A DNA stretch of 64,000 nt from Neckera pumila (Eukaryota; Streptophyta; Bryopsida; Hypnales; Neckeraceae). Below are positions 48,984 to 59,518 of this stretch, piece by piece. Position 1 is the first letter of the stretch. Each line of letters opens with the position of its first letter. The translations under genes were made by a program, and so were the position numbers. The stretch lies in assembly GCA_963969595.1 (NCBI GenBank), contig OZ018416.1, forward strand, positions 21,530,065 to 21,594,064. The letters run 5' to 3'. Below the pieces are notes generated by a model. It saw nothing but the letters and a program-made list of their open reading frames with translations, was not told the origin of the DNA and did no database searches.

Positions 48984-49674
48984 TCAAAGATTCTCTGCAC
49001 CACCTAAAGTTTTGCCATTCTGTACGCAAATTTCTTTCCATTTCCTTGTCTCTTTCAGTAGTACTTTAGGCTAGCATGAATTCATTTATACAGCCCTGAG
49101 TAGGGGCCGGTGTATCATTGGAGGGAGCAGTATCCTTTATCTGAAAATTCCGAACTTCAAATATCAAATTCTATGGCTCTCCTCTCTCAGATTGTTCTGA
49201 GATCACCGCAATTTACGAAAAAGATCGCCTTCTCTAATGTAGTCTAGTCGACCTGATTAAAAAGAGTTCGAGTTACCAGGGAAGGTTATCAATCTAGCAT
49301 CTGGTGGAACTTCGAGTGGTTGAGGCAAAATGTTCACCTGCAATTTGAAATGGAATTCAAAACAGCCACGCTTTTTTAGTCACGTTGTTTGTCTCCTGTG
49401 GTGGACGAATCCTTGTATGACAGCTTCAGCAGTGTGACAATTCTTGGAGTTTAATGTATTTGTATTCCTTTACAGCACCGTGCATATCTCCAAGATAGCC
49501 ATACTGCGTAGATAGGTCCCATCTATATGCCAGTCTTTTCCTGACACTGAAACTAAGGTAGAGGAAGCCTTTAGGCACCTGAGACTGTCCCCCAGAGGCT
49601 GTCTTCTAGTCTGTAGGATTTGTGATTGGCCATGGGAATAGGCAGGCCTACTTTACTCGAATGCATTGAGCAAT
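48984..49674 (+). other. 3' untranslated region and flank of the S1-domain gene
   Basis: No further coding is seen after the stop at 48981-48983. T-rich sequence with TTTAATGTATTTGTATTCC near 49450 may form the polyadenylation region. No canonical AATAAA stands out. Confidence 0.4.
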
Positions 49675-49715
49675 AAGGTAGGAGGTCCATAATGCACCCA
49701 TTTCGGTGCTGGAAA
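49675..49715 (+). mobile_element. Single end of the AAGGTAGGAG repeat family
   Basis: AAGGTAGGAGGTCCATAATGCACC matches the terminal inverted repeat of the 305-bp element at 60231-60535 and the left end at 54384. It is interrupted after about 40 bases by TTAA element H. A further lone end lies at 57959. Confidence 0.5.
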
Positions 49716-49719
49716 TTAA

Positions 49720-50627
49720 TTTGGGGAGGACCATTCGTCCGGGCAGGTTCCTATTGTCTCAATTTTTAGTGATATTAATTGGGATTTTTTGAGGTTGTGT
49801 ATTTTTGCAAGAGCGTTGTGAATATATAATTTTTATTTTAATTGATGCCCAGGAGCAAAAGTTATGGCACAATAAGCAAAAATGGAGTTTGCCGAGTACC
49901 CCAAATAAAATCACAGAAAGTCAAAATAATTTTTTTTTTCAAATTTTTTTCTCAAAGATTATATTTTTGTCTACATGTGAAGCTTTGTTTCATTCAATTT
50001 GGACTAATAATGAGAAAGTTATGGACAATCTAGTTTTTTGGGCAATCTAAGAATCTTCTTGAAAAAATAACTTGTTGAATTCATTTTTGAATGCAATTTT
50101 TAGAATTTTTCAGAAAAAATTGTTAGACAAGGTTAGATTTTCTTGCTAGAACAATCTCATCGTTGGCATTATTGTGATTCCTTTCCATCTAAAAGCTATT
50201 AACAATTTAGTTTTTTCTTCAAACTTGGATCCACCTCTACTTAACAATTTTTTAATGAGTGAAAATTAAGTGCTTTTTTTCCTAAAGTTTTTTGGTAGCT
50301 TCTCAACTCAACTATTTAACATGAATAAGTAAAAAATCAAAATCAATAGTACAAAAAATTTGAATTAAAAAGATTCAAAGCCCAAAAATCTAATCAAGCA
50401 AGGTGCAAAAAAACTTGTTTTCTTCACTTTAAATGTATATATCTTACAATCTACATGGTCAAAAAAATTGAAATTTCTTCCATGTATTTATATACTAGTC
50501 AAGTATAAGATCTTACGGTTGGATATGAAAAAAAAAAAAAAAAAAATTTAAAGTTCTTTTTTCTTTGCAATAGAGATGACAATTTTGAGTGTTTTTTGAT
50601 AGGAAAATCACCTTGGTCCTTTAGGGA
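49720..50627 (-). mobile_element. TTAA-family element, copy H
   Basis: The right end CTTTAGGGA is followed by TTAA (50628-50631). The left TTAA is probably 49716-49719, followed by a shortened terminus (TTTGGGGAGGACC). From GGGCAGGTTC at 49741 the interior is closely similar to copy F, with small indels, so the two are sister copies. A poly-A run (50528-50545) marks replication slippage. Confidence 0.68.
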
Positions 50628-50700
50628 TTAAACTTCTTGAAATATTTTTCTATAAATTAGGCAAATGGAATTGGCATTTAATCCAAGTTTGAACTATGTT

Positions 50701-50734
50701 TGCAAAACATTGGGAGATCTCCCAATGTTTTGCA
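50701..50734. repeat. 34-bp perfect palindrome
   Basis: TGCAAAACATTGGGAGA and its exact inverse meet at the AGATCT centre. A further AGATCTCTCAATGTTTTGCA follows directly, so half of the palindrome is repeated once more. Confidence 0.9.
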
Positions 50735-51659
50735 TAGATCTCTCAATGTTTTGCAAATATAGTCTAAAATTGCATGACTAGTCTAGATTTAGTTAAATAT
50801 GGAGAAAAATAAATCTTTCTATTTTAGACATATGCAAAATTACCTTTGCCAACTACTTATTCATCAAGAAATTTTGAATTTGACCACCGGGTGCAATATT
50901 GTTTTGAACATTTTACAATGTTCTTCTATTTTTGAATGTGTCAATGTATTTGTAAGTTGAGAACACAATCTAATTAAGAAGAATTGTAACAAACATACTT
51001 TGTATCACCAATTTCTTTAGAAAAGCAAATATTTGCATTTTTTGCAACCTTAGTCTGTGCCTATAATATTATTTGGCAAAGAAAAAGGCTCTCTTTAATA
51101 TTAGGAGGTAGAATATTTTGCAGTTGTTAGTTGTTGAAAATTCAACAAAAAAGTGTATTGAAGAAGGTACATTATTTTGCATCATGCTACATATCAAACA
51201 AGTCTTTACAATGAAGGAAAATTGATATTAGAGCAAATGTTTTTCATGAGTTAATTTGCCAATGACAATGAATAATTTATTTTTTGTACAGACCCAAAAG
51301 GCACCCTCACCTACCGTTATTAAATAGTATTAAATGTCACATGAATTTGCATACAAAATTAGTATGCCATGTGCCATGTGCCATTGCCATAGTGATTAGT
51401 ATGCAATTTGTAGTGGCTCCAAAATTAAAGTGATGGCTAAGCCCTTCTACAATTGCCTTTCATACCAGCTTTTCAATCCTTTATGTATTGCAAATCATTG
51501 ATAGCATCAACATTTAATGCCACACATGTGTGCTATCAATTTTTATATTATATTTTTTTCTTCTTAAAATTTGTTTGGCATTCAAAAATAATAAAAATAC
51601 TTAGCAAACATATTTAGGAAGTACAAGTATTGACGCAACATCGTGACCATTGAAGTGCT
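50735..51659. other. AT-rich intergenic DNA
   Basis: No gene or bounded element is recognised. Confidence 0.4.
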
Positions 51660-52700
51660 CTATAACTCATTGACCTATAGGTCCAAAGGTGGTTTCACTC
51701 TCTGCAATCCAATTTTTTAATTTTTTAATTCATTAAAACTTTGAAATTCATTATCTTTTGCACCATGGGTTGGAACATGTACAACAAAATTTGCTCGGTA
51801 TATTCATCCTTGCTAAGGGCTTTCCAATGATATCAAGCATGCCCCGGTCAATCTGGTGGTTGTCAAGATTTTGACATCATTACAAACAAACATCTATTTT
51901 AATTAGTGTAGTCTTACATCACTGGCCCAATTTTTATCATAATTTAGTCATAACTTTCATATCGATATGTCTAAATGCCATGAAACTTGAACCGTGTTTG
52001 GACATTTAGGAGTTAACAATACCATGAATGCCTCCAAGAGACACATGGTTCCAAAGATCTCACCATAACAAACAAACAATCTCATTCAATGTATAGATAT
52101 TAGTAAACTTTATTAAATACTAGTGTAGCCTGGTACTGTTGAACTCAAAAATCCATAACTTTCACATTGTACGTTTAAACACCATGAAACAAAGTCCTTG
52201 CACCTTTCTTTATAGAGAACTTTCCAATAGTACTAAAAACATGTACGAGTGATGTACAATTCAAAAGATTTATAATTTAGGATATTAATTTAAGATCCAA
52301 AAAATTACTCAAAAATCCAAAACTTTCACATTGTATGTTCAAACACTACAAAACAAAGTCTATGTACCCTTCTTTGCAAAGAGCTTTCTAACTATACTAT
52401 GAATGCAACTAGGAGATGCATGGTTGAGGAGATCTCACCATAACAAAAAAAACAAATATAGTACCTAAATATAGTAAAAAACTCAAGCTAATTTTAGGTA
52501 TAGACTAGTGTAGCCTTGTGCCATTGGCCTATAACTCAAAAATCGACATAAAATTTATACTGTATATCTAAATGCCATGAAACAAAGTCCATGCACCCCT
52601 CCTTGCTAAAGGCTTCTTGATAGTATCAAGAACGCTATTGGGGGACGCATGGTTCCGAAGATCTCACTGGGTAACAAACAAAACAAAACAAAACTAACTA
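51660..52700. repeat. Degenerate tandem repeat, about 170-200 bp units
   Basis: About four to five diverged units follow one another. Each contains variants of CATAACTTTCACATTGTA, AAACACCATGAAACAAAGTCC, GCTTTCCAATAGTATCAA and AAGATCTCACCATAACAAAC (for example near 51950, 52155, 52320 and 52545). GGACATTTAGGAGTTAA at 51998-52014 resembles a TTAA-family right end. A related single unit lies at 14.57-14.93 kb. Confidence 0.6.
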
Positions 52701-52878
52701 CTAACTAACTAATTTAATATACAGATAATAACAAAACTTCATTGAATAGTATTACATGAATTTGCATACAAAATAATAACAAGAGTTCAGTGAGAGTGAA
52801 AAGGTTCTTGACCAATCTTCAACTTCAAACTTCAGCTCTTAGTTGGTATTTAGTCCTTGAATGACAATGTCAACTTAA

Positions 52879-53965
52879 TCCTAAGGTCCCAAACTCTCTT
52901 TGAGGCATTCTTGGTATTTTGGTTAGGCGTGTGTGACCTCAATTTTTGACATGATTCTCTGAAATTTTTACAAAGATAGGGAATTGCATTAGCTCTTGGG
53001 AAATATGATTTTTATTTCAATCGGTACTCGGGAGCAAAAGTTATGCCACCCTAAGTCCAAAAAGTAGTTTGCCATGCAACACCAAAAAAATCACAAAAGA
53101 TTGAATATTCTCAAATATTATATTTTTGTCTACATGTGAAGCTTTGATTCATTCTATTTGAACTAGTGATGAGAAAGTTGTTGACAATTTTGTTTTTCAG
53201 GCAACCCAAGCATCTTCTTGAAAAAATAAGTTATAGAATTCATTTTTGAATCGGCAATTTTCAGGCAACCTAAATACACTATAAGAACCCCATGTTTTTT
53301 GGAATGTTTTCACTATTTTTTGGAACGCATTTTTGTGGACATTGAATAAAACAACCCATGTTTTTATGTCAACAATGATGTTCAATAAAACATCAAGATG
53401 TTTTATTGAACATCATTGTTGACATAAAAACATGGGTTGTTTTATTCAATGTCCACAAAAATGCGTTCCAAAAAATAGTGAAAACATTCCAAAAAACATG
53501 GGGTTCTTATAGACGTATCTTCTTTAAAAAAGGTTTTGAGAGTATTAAGTTCACTTGCTAGAACAATCTCACCATTGACACTTTTTTAAGAATGGAAATC
53601 AAATATAGTTTTTTTGGTTTTCTTTTAAATTCCTTGACTTTCAACTCAATTATTCAACATAAAAAATTAGAAATTCAAAAGCAGTAGTGTAAAAATTCTA
53701 AGTTAAGAAGATTCAAAGCCAGAAATTTCACTCAAGGAAGGTGCAAAAAACTTACTTTTGTCACTTTAAATGCAAATATAATGCAATGTGGGCACTGAAA
53801 TTTTTTGAAATTTTTTCCACACAATTTTATAATAGTCAAGTGCAAGATATTAAACTTAAATATGAAAAAAAAAAAAAATCTAAACTTTTTATTATTATTT
53901 GCAATAGATAGAAATAGCAATTTTGACTAATTTTTGATGGAAAAAGGCCTTAAGGACTTTAGGGG
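52879..53965 (-). mobile_element. TTAA-family element, copy I, carrying a nested hairpin
   Basis: The 1,087-bp unit has TTAA at 52875-52878 and 53966-53969. It starts TCCTAAGGTCCC and ends GGACTTTAGGGG. The interior matches copies F and H (GGGAGCAAAAGTTATGCC, GTCTACATGTGAAGCTTTG). It is longer than its siblings because of a CACTA-like hairpin inserted at 53277-53513. Confidence 0.7.
53277..53513. mobile_element. CACTA-like hairpin MITE 3, near-perfect arms, nested in copy I
   Basis: The 237-bp element begins CACTATAAGAACCCC and ends GGGGTTCTTATAG. I find no mismatch between the two roughly 113-bp arms, so it is young or recently homogenised. AACCCATGTTTTTATGTCAAC also occurs in similar form in hairpin 1 at 8.9 kb. 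The outermost right bases (ACG for expected TG) are irregular, and no target duplication is certain. Confidence 0.75.
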
Positions 53966-53969
53966 TTAA

Positions 53970-54383
53970 AGAGCCTTTCATCCAACAAAGTTACCATTCA
54001 TTTATCACAATATTAATTAATTAATTTTTTATATACATCATTTAGGTAAGTATAATATACATGTGCATTCCTTGAATTTAATGTGCATCTGTGTTCAAAG
54101 GGTTAAACTCATATTAGACTACTAATATGCCAAAGTGACATTCTATAAAATAATATTCATGCCGATTTGACTATAGATTTAATACAAGCCAAACAAGATT
54201 ATATAGGATTGGGATAATATTCATTATAGTTAAAACTAGTTGAAAGGTAATTAAGGAAATGAAAACTCACTCAAAAGACAGAAAACAAAATCACACAAAA
54301 TAGATGGAATCACATGAGATGGATGAAATCGCACAAAATGGAGGAATTTTTTGCAGCAAGAAAGAAAAAATTTATCTAAACCT
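53970..54383. other. AT-rich intergenic DNA
   Basis: No gene is recognised. GATGGAATCACA/GATGAAATCGCACAAAATGG is a small direct repeat near 54303-54340. Confidence 0.4.
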
Positions 54384-55145
54384 AAGGTAGGAGCTCCATA
54401 AGCATCCATTTATGGTCTGATTTTCAGTAATCTTTTTTGAAAGACAAATGGAATTGCCATCTAATCTAAGTTTTTTCATATTTTTTGAAGCTTTATAGAA
54501 TTAGTTCTAAAATTTTGAAGTTGAAACACCGTCGTCACGTTCAGGTTCTACAAGCATCTACCTCTAGAAATGTACACTATTTATACAATGCTTGTGCAAT
54601 GAGAAAGCAAATTGCTCCTCTATGTTAGAGGATGCTTTCCAAGCCCAAGTGCTTTATGGAATTTTGTGGAATTAGTTATGAATTCTTGAAGTTGAACCAC
54701 AATGGTCACACTTGAGCTCTAAATTGAGTGCTCCCCTTGAAATGTACACTATTTGTACATTGCTTGGTCAATGAATAAACAAATTGTACCTTTGCATTAG
54801 AGGACAGTTTTAGAGTCTAAGTGCTCTATGGAGCTTTGTAGAATATTTGAAGTTGAAACGCAGTGGTCACGCTCAAGTTCTAAAAGCCTCCACCTCTTGA
54901 AATGTATCCTATTTGTACATTGTTTGTGCCATGAGAAAGCAAAATTGTACCTCTACATTAGAGGATGTTATTCAAACTTGGTGCTTGTAGAGCTTTGTGA
55001 AATTAGTTATGAATTTTTGAAGTTGAAACACAATAGTCATGCTTGGGCTCTAACCTTCTAAAATGTCAGAGTATTTGTTGCCCATTGTTTGTGCCCTGAG
55101 AAAGCCAAATGTCAGATCTCAGCTCGATTAGAGGATGCTGTTACA
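54384..55145 (+). repeat. Tandemly amplified derivative of the AAGGTAGGAG element
   Basis: The region starts AAGGTAGGAGCTCCATAAG, like the 305-bp element at 60.2 kb read on the minus strand. It then expands into units of 161-171 bp. GAAGTTGAAAC-like words begin at 54517, 54688, 54849 and 55019, each followed by GGTCACGCT, AAATGTACACTATTTGTACATTG and TTAGAGGATG. No closing terminus is evident. Confidence 0.75.
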
Positions 55146-55378
55146 GCCTGCGCGCTTGTGAACCTCCTTCCTTAGTTAACTTCGTTACCATTTCGAACCC
55201 CGATTCTTCACGCCTCCTGACGCCAAGCCAAGGCAAGGCTATTGCCCCTCGATCTCTGTCTGTGCTGTCTGTCTGTGTGTGCGGCACCGATTCCCCTGCA
55301 GCCAGGCGGGTGATGCACAAGCACTCCGTGGAAGTTCATTTCCTGCAGAGTTCCCTGCATACCATTATTTGGTCGCTC
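55146..55378. other. GC-balanced intergenic sequence
   Basis: Base composition rises sharply here. Overlapping reading frames exist on both strands but have no domain. No gene is called. Confidence 0.35.
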
Positions 55379-55730
55379 CTGCAGGGAACTCTCTCCAGGC
55401 AGAGACGAAATAATTTGGCACTGCGCTGCACTGCACTGCCCTGCACTGCACTGCACTGAGGGTCCTGATTGATTCCTGAACTCCCTCCTGATCGACCAGG
55501 AAGGGACAAGCAAGCTGCCGTGCGTGCCCACAACGGAGAGTTGACAACGGGGAGCTCCTGCGGGGAACTCCCTAGCTCCAGGCAGTGGCGAAATAATTTG
55601 GGCACTGCACTGCACTGCACTGGGGGTCCTGAACTTGATCAGTCCTGATCGAGCAGGGACTGAATGGAAGGGCCAGGCAAGCTGCCGTGCGTGCTCACAA
55701 CGGAGAGTTGGCAACGGGAGGAGGACGCGG
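55379..55730 (+). repeat. 178-bp tandem duplication with CACTG microsatellites
   Basis: Two GC-rich units start CTGCAGGGAACTC (55379) and CTGCGGGGAACTCC (55557). Both continue through CGAAATAATTTGG, a CACTGCACTG tract, GGGTCCTGA, GGCAAGCTGCCGTGCGTG and ACAACGGAGAGTTG. Confidence 0.85.
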
Positions 55731-56936
55731 AGGGGGATCGATCAGTTCTGCTGGTGGATCCTGCACTCCTGCCCAACAAAGCTCTTCAGTTGGGAATGCA
55801 TCAAAACTGATGACGTACGGGGATCGATCGATCATGCTCTTCCGCCTGACCAAACTGGGCAACTGCAGTCTGCTTGGGTTAATTTGTTGGGGACCTGCCA
55901 AAGTGCCAATCACTCGATCCTTGCTTGGGTGGGTGGGTTCTCACTTATGGACCTGCAAAATATCTCAGGCAGCAGGGAGGTCCACGGAAAAGACTGTCCA
56001 AACAGGCAGGGAGTGTCCTCGCTCGCATTATAATTTCACTGGAGGGAGGTCTTGAGCGTGGGCTCCAGGCTAGCACGGACAGGGGGTCAGGGGCTCCCCA
56101 GTGAAAGAGTGGAGATGGCCTAATAACACCAAGAAGACGGGCCAATTCTCCTTCAAGCCAATTGCACAATATTTCAGCCCCTTTGGGGTTGGAGGCCAAC
56201 CTCAACTACCCATTAGAATAAGATTATAATAGGGGCCAATTCTCTCATATGTGAAGGCCTTAAGGCCAAGAAGCTGAGCCGATTCAATAAAACCTACAAA
56301 AGAAAGAGAGAGGGGTTGAAATTTGCAGGGCCACTTTACACCTAGAGGTTGGTCCAATTTCCCATGAGGCAGATTGCACAAAATCCAACGTTAGTGATTT
56401 GTTGAAACAAATAATTTTTTTATAAAATAGATTTTTTTAATTGAAATCTAACATTGGCCCCGAGGCCAAGAATTGGCCTCCCATTTTTGGTGCACCCAAT
56501 TCAGTGAGCTCGGGCCATGTCAAATCATGTCTTTTTGGAATAAAAAATTCAATCCACCAAATTGGCCTGATCTCTTGGTGTAAAGGGGTTGGGGTTGATT
56601 TCAGCCTTTTGTCCAATCAAAAATCAAGATTCTTGGCCTTTGACACAAGAAATTGGCCCGGCCTTTTGGTATAAAGCGGCCCTAAGACCTGGCTTGTACA
56701 AATAAAAAAATTTATAGGAGTATTTGTTGACTTGGATGGCTTACAAACTAATTTTTGGAGGGTAGGGCAACCTAATTATTTTGGCAAATTAATTTCACTA
56801 TTTAGTATATGTAGCTCATTAGAGCATTTCCGCCTGTCTATGCCAGATAGTGGGTGGTGTGCGTTAGGTGCGGAGAAGGGGCCGAGGAGTTACCGTTCCC
56901 CTACCATCACCCTCCACAACATGCCAAAGCATAGGA
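55731..56936. other. Intergenic sequence, nothing recognised
   Basis: The first 500 bases are GC-balanced and the rest is AT-rich. Words such as GGCCAAGAATTGGCCTC (near 56463) and AGAAATTGGCCCGGCC (near 56648) suggest decayed repeats. No gene is seen. The region ends at a run of 15 G at 56937-56951. Confidence 0.35.
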
Positions 56937-57700
56937 GGGGGGGGGGGGGGGCACCAAACATTCAAAGCATTCTAGCTCTTGTTCTTTTTAATGGGAGGAA
57001 ATAGTTAATTCCCAATGCCTACTCCTCCATCGAACACAGGTTCCAATGCTTCTCTTTCTGTCATACCGTGCCACAAGTCAAATGTTCCACATACAATAGC
57101 TTTAAATGTGGGGATGGATTTTTGCTGTGGCCTGCGTTAACAAATTCACAAATCTTCAACTGGTGGGATACAAAAAGAAGCCCGGACATGCCAAAACCAT
57201 TTTGACAAGGCAGCATGGTGTGCCCGAGTGGAGATGCTCTTAGGCCATGGATTTGAAGTTTGTAACTGATTGGACTCAGGAAAGGCCCTTGAATGAATTA
57301 TTATGAGCAGTACTGGTACACCACCAAAGCAGGGAAAATCGTATTAACTTTGTATTTGTTCAGTACCTATGTATTTGTTCGCTTATCTGAGCATAACTTT
57401 TGGAGGTAGGACTATCTTATCAAATGGTTTGGCGTGTCCGGGCTTCTTTTTGTGTCCCACCAGTTGGAGATTTGTGAATTTGTTAACGCAGGCCACATCA
57501 AATCCCCACACTGGAAGCTGTTGTATGTGGAGCATTTGACTTGCGCCACGGTATGACAGAAATAAAAGCGTTGGAACCTGTGTTCGATGGAGGAGTAGGC
57601 ATCGAGGAATGACTAGTCCCCACCCAATTAAAAAAGAAACTAAACTAGAATGCCTTGAATGTTGGGGTGCCAACTTTTGGGGGGTAGGGCAGCCCTTGAA
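56937..57700. repeat. Large inverted repeat with about 270-bp arms
   Basis: The left arm (about 56952-57215: ACATTCAAAGCATTCTAG, ATGCCTACTCCTCCATCGAA, AAGAAGCCCGGACATGCC) is repeated inverted at about 57411-57690. A direct repeat is superimposed: CTTGAATGAATTATTATGAG plus CACCACCAAAGCAGGG occurs at 57291-57340 and 57695-57755. A 178-codon minus-strand frame crosses the right arm, but the left arm carries stops in that frame, so I treat it as non-coding. Confidence 0.7.
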
Positions 57701-58739
57701 TGAATTATTATGAGCAGTACCGGTACCGGTACCGGTACACCACCAAAGCAGGGGGTACCGTGTTAACTTCGTATTTGTTCGCGGATCTGAGGATAAGTCT
57801 GCAGTGCAGCCGGTGGACACTGGACAGTTCATGATTATGGGACACAACAGAACTGCCAGCACAAGAAGAATTTGGGTCTTATTTAATGAATTTTCTCTAT
57901 TGACGAATGGGCTTCCCAAAGCTCTTCCATGTGTTCACAACCTGACATGTGAAACTTTAAGGTAGGAGGTGCAGTGAAACCGTCCATTTAAGAGCATATT
58001 GGTTTACGATCTCTTCTATGTGGATCAAAACATTTTCTAACAAATTTTCAGGGAAAAAAAAGAGGGAGACACATCCATCTAGCGTGTTTTTTTTGGGCGA
58101 AATTTTGCACTTGTCAGACTGTTTCAGCCTGTCGGACGCCCTCCCTCCAGATTTGCTCCAGTGGTTTGGAGGCTTTTGCCAAACTTGTCCAAAAAAAACA
58201 TTGCATCCATCACAATTTGATTTGGAATTTTTCTTTTGAAATTGAATTAGGTATGATTTCTAAAAGTTTGTAGTAATAATCAAGGCTATTCAAGGCTATA
58301 GGTATTGCCATAAAATGTCAAAATAGTTGTTCTTCACTGGTGCAAACAAGTTCAAAAATGAAGGCACAAAGTCGGTCCTACCACTGATAATTTGACATTG
58401 TGTACACTAAAATATTCAGTCTACTTCTAAATCAAACTCAATCTTCAACCACTCATAAAATTATACAACAGTAATTCCAAATTGGCAACAATTTGTTACT
58501 GGAATTTTTTTCATTCCTATAGTAGCAATTCATGGTATAAATCTAGGAGCAATTCTTGGAGCATGGACATAATACAAATATGCTATCTTATCCAATTTAG
58601 CTAATTGAAGCCTTCATAAGTTTCCACAATATGGTGGTACTCTAATGGTGCCACTATGTACCAACGGAATAGATTTTATATTGAAATGTGGCACAAATGG
58701 GGTGGCTTCTAGTACACAACAAATCAAACCAATTGACTC
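57701..58739. other. Intergenic DNA
   Basis: No gene is seen. The stretch includes an ACCGGT/GGTACC tandem (57720-57738) and a lone AAGGTAGGAG end at 57959. Confidence 0.4.
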
Positions 58740-58743
58740 TTAA

Positions 58744-59309
58744 ACCCTAAAGGACCGTTGTCTGTTCGAGGGACAAATGCATTTTCGGGCAAGTACCTAC
58801 GAGCTGAAATTTTATTGTGATTTTTTGAAATTTTTTTGAAGATAGAAAAATTGATAAGCTTTGTGGTAATATAATTTTTTTCACAATCGGTACCCGGGAA
58901 AAAAAGGTATGACCAAATAAGCTCAAAATAGGGGATGGCGGGCAGCCTAGGCAGCAAAAAAAAATTGGACAAAAATTTGAATTATTTTTTAAATATTTTT
59001 TTCCTCATAGAGTATATTTTTGTTTGTTTGGAAAGCTTTGATTCATTTCATTTGGATTTGTTATGAGAAAGTTATGGACATTCTTGTTTTTTGGACAATT
59101 AGAGCATCTTCTTGAAAAAATAATTTCTAGGATGCATTTCTGAATGCAATTTTTCAATTTTTTCAGGGTTTTTTTTGCATGGTTTATATTACTTTCTAGA
59201 ACAATCTCACCATTGGAATAAAACTTTTTTCAAATTTTTTTACTTTTGGCTATAGAAATGGTAGTTTTGAGTGTTTTTTGGTAGAAAAAGGGCCTCGGTC
59301 CTTTAGGGG
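58744..59309 (-). mobile_element. TTAA-family element, copy G, internally deleted
   Basis: The 566-bp unit has TTAA at 58740-58743 and 59310-59313. It starts ACCCTAAAGGACC and ends GGTCCTTTAGGGG, 12 of 13 bases inverted. The outer and central modules match copies F and I (GAAAGTTATGGACATTC, AGAACAATCTCACCATTGG). The segment between the AACAATCTCACC block and the right end is missing relative to copy F. Confidence 0.75.
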
Positions 59310-59344
59310 TTAAGATAACCTATAGGTTAAGGGATGTGCAAATT

Positions 59345-59518
59345 GTGTTATAGAGTAGAACCTCTCCAAGGTAATATTGATTGCTCAATCCTAACCTAGG
59401 CTATATACAAACATCATTAATGCAAATGACCCTTCCAGATGTAATAACCTCTCAAATGCAAAATAGTCAACCAAGTCCCGGGCCTATTACTTTAGAGAGG
59501 TTCTATTATATTATACAC
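59345..59518. mobile_element. 174-bp MITE with about 33-bp inverted ends
   Basis: GTGTTATAGAGTAGAACCTC at the left matches the inverse of GAGGTTCTATTATATTATAC plus AC at the right. Inward, CAAGGTAATA faces TATTACTTT. AGAACCTCT ends of this kind are common in plant MITEs. No target duplication is certain. Confidence 0.65.

Noticed and set aside
55208..55714. 168-codon minus-strand frame over the 178-bp duplication
   Set aside because: It reflects the GC-rich tandem repeat, and no protein family is recognisable.
57383..57919. 178-codon minus-strand frame in the inverted repeat
   Set aside because: The equivalent frame in the other arm is interrupted by stops, and no known motif is seen. It is more likely non-coding repeat DNA.
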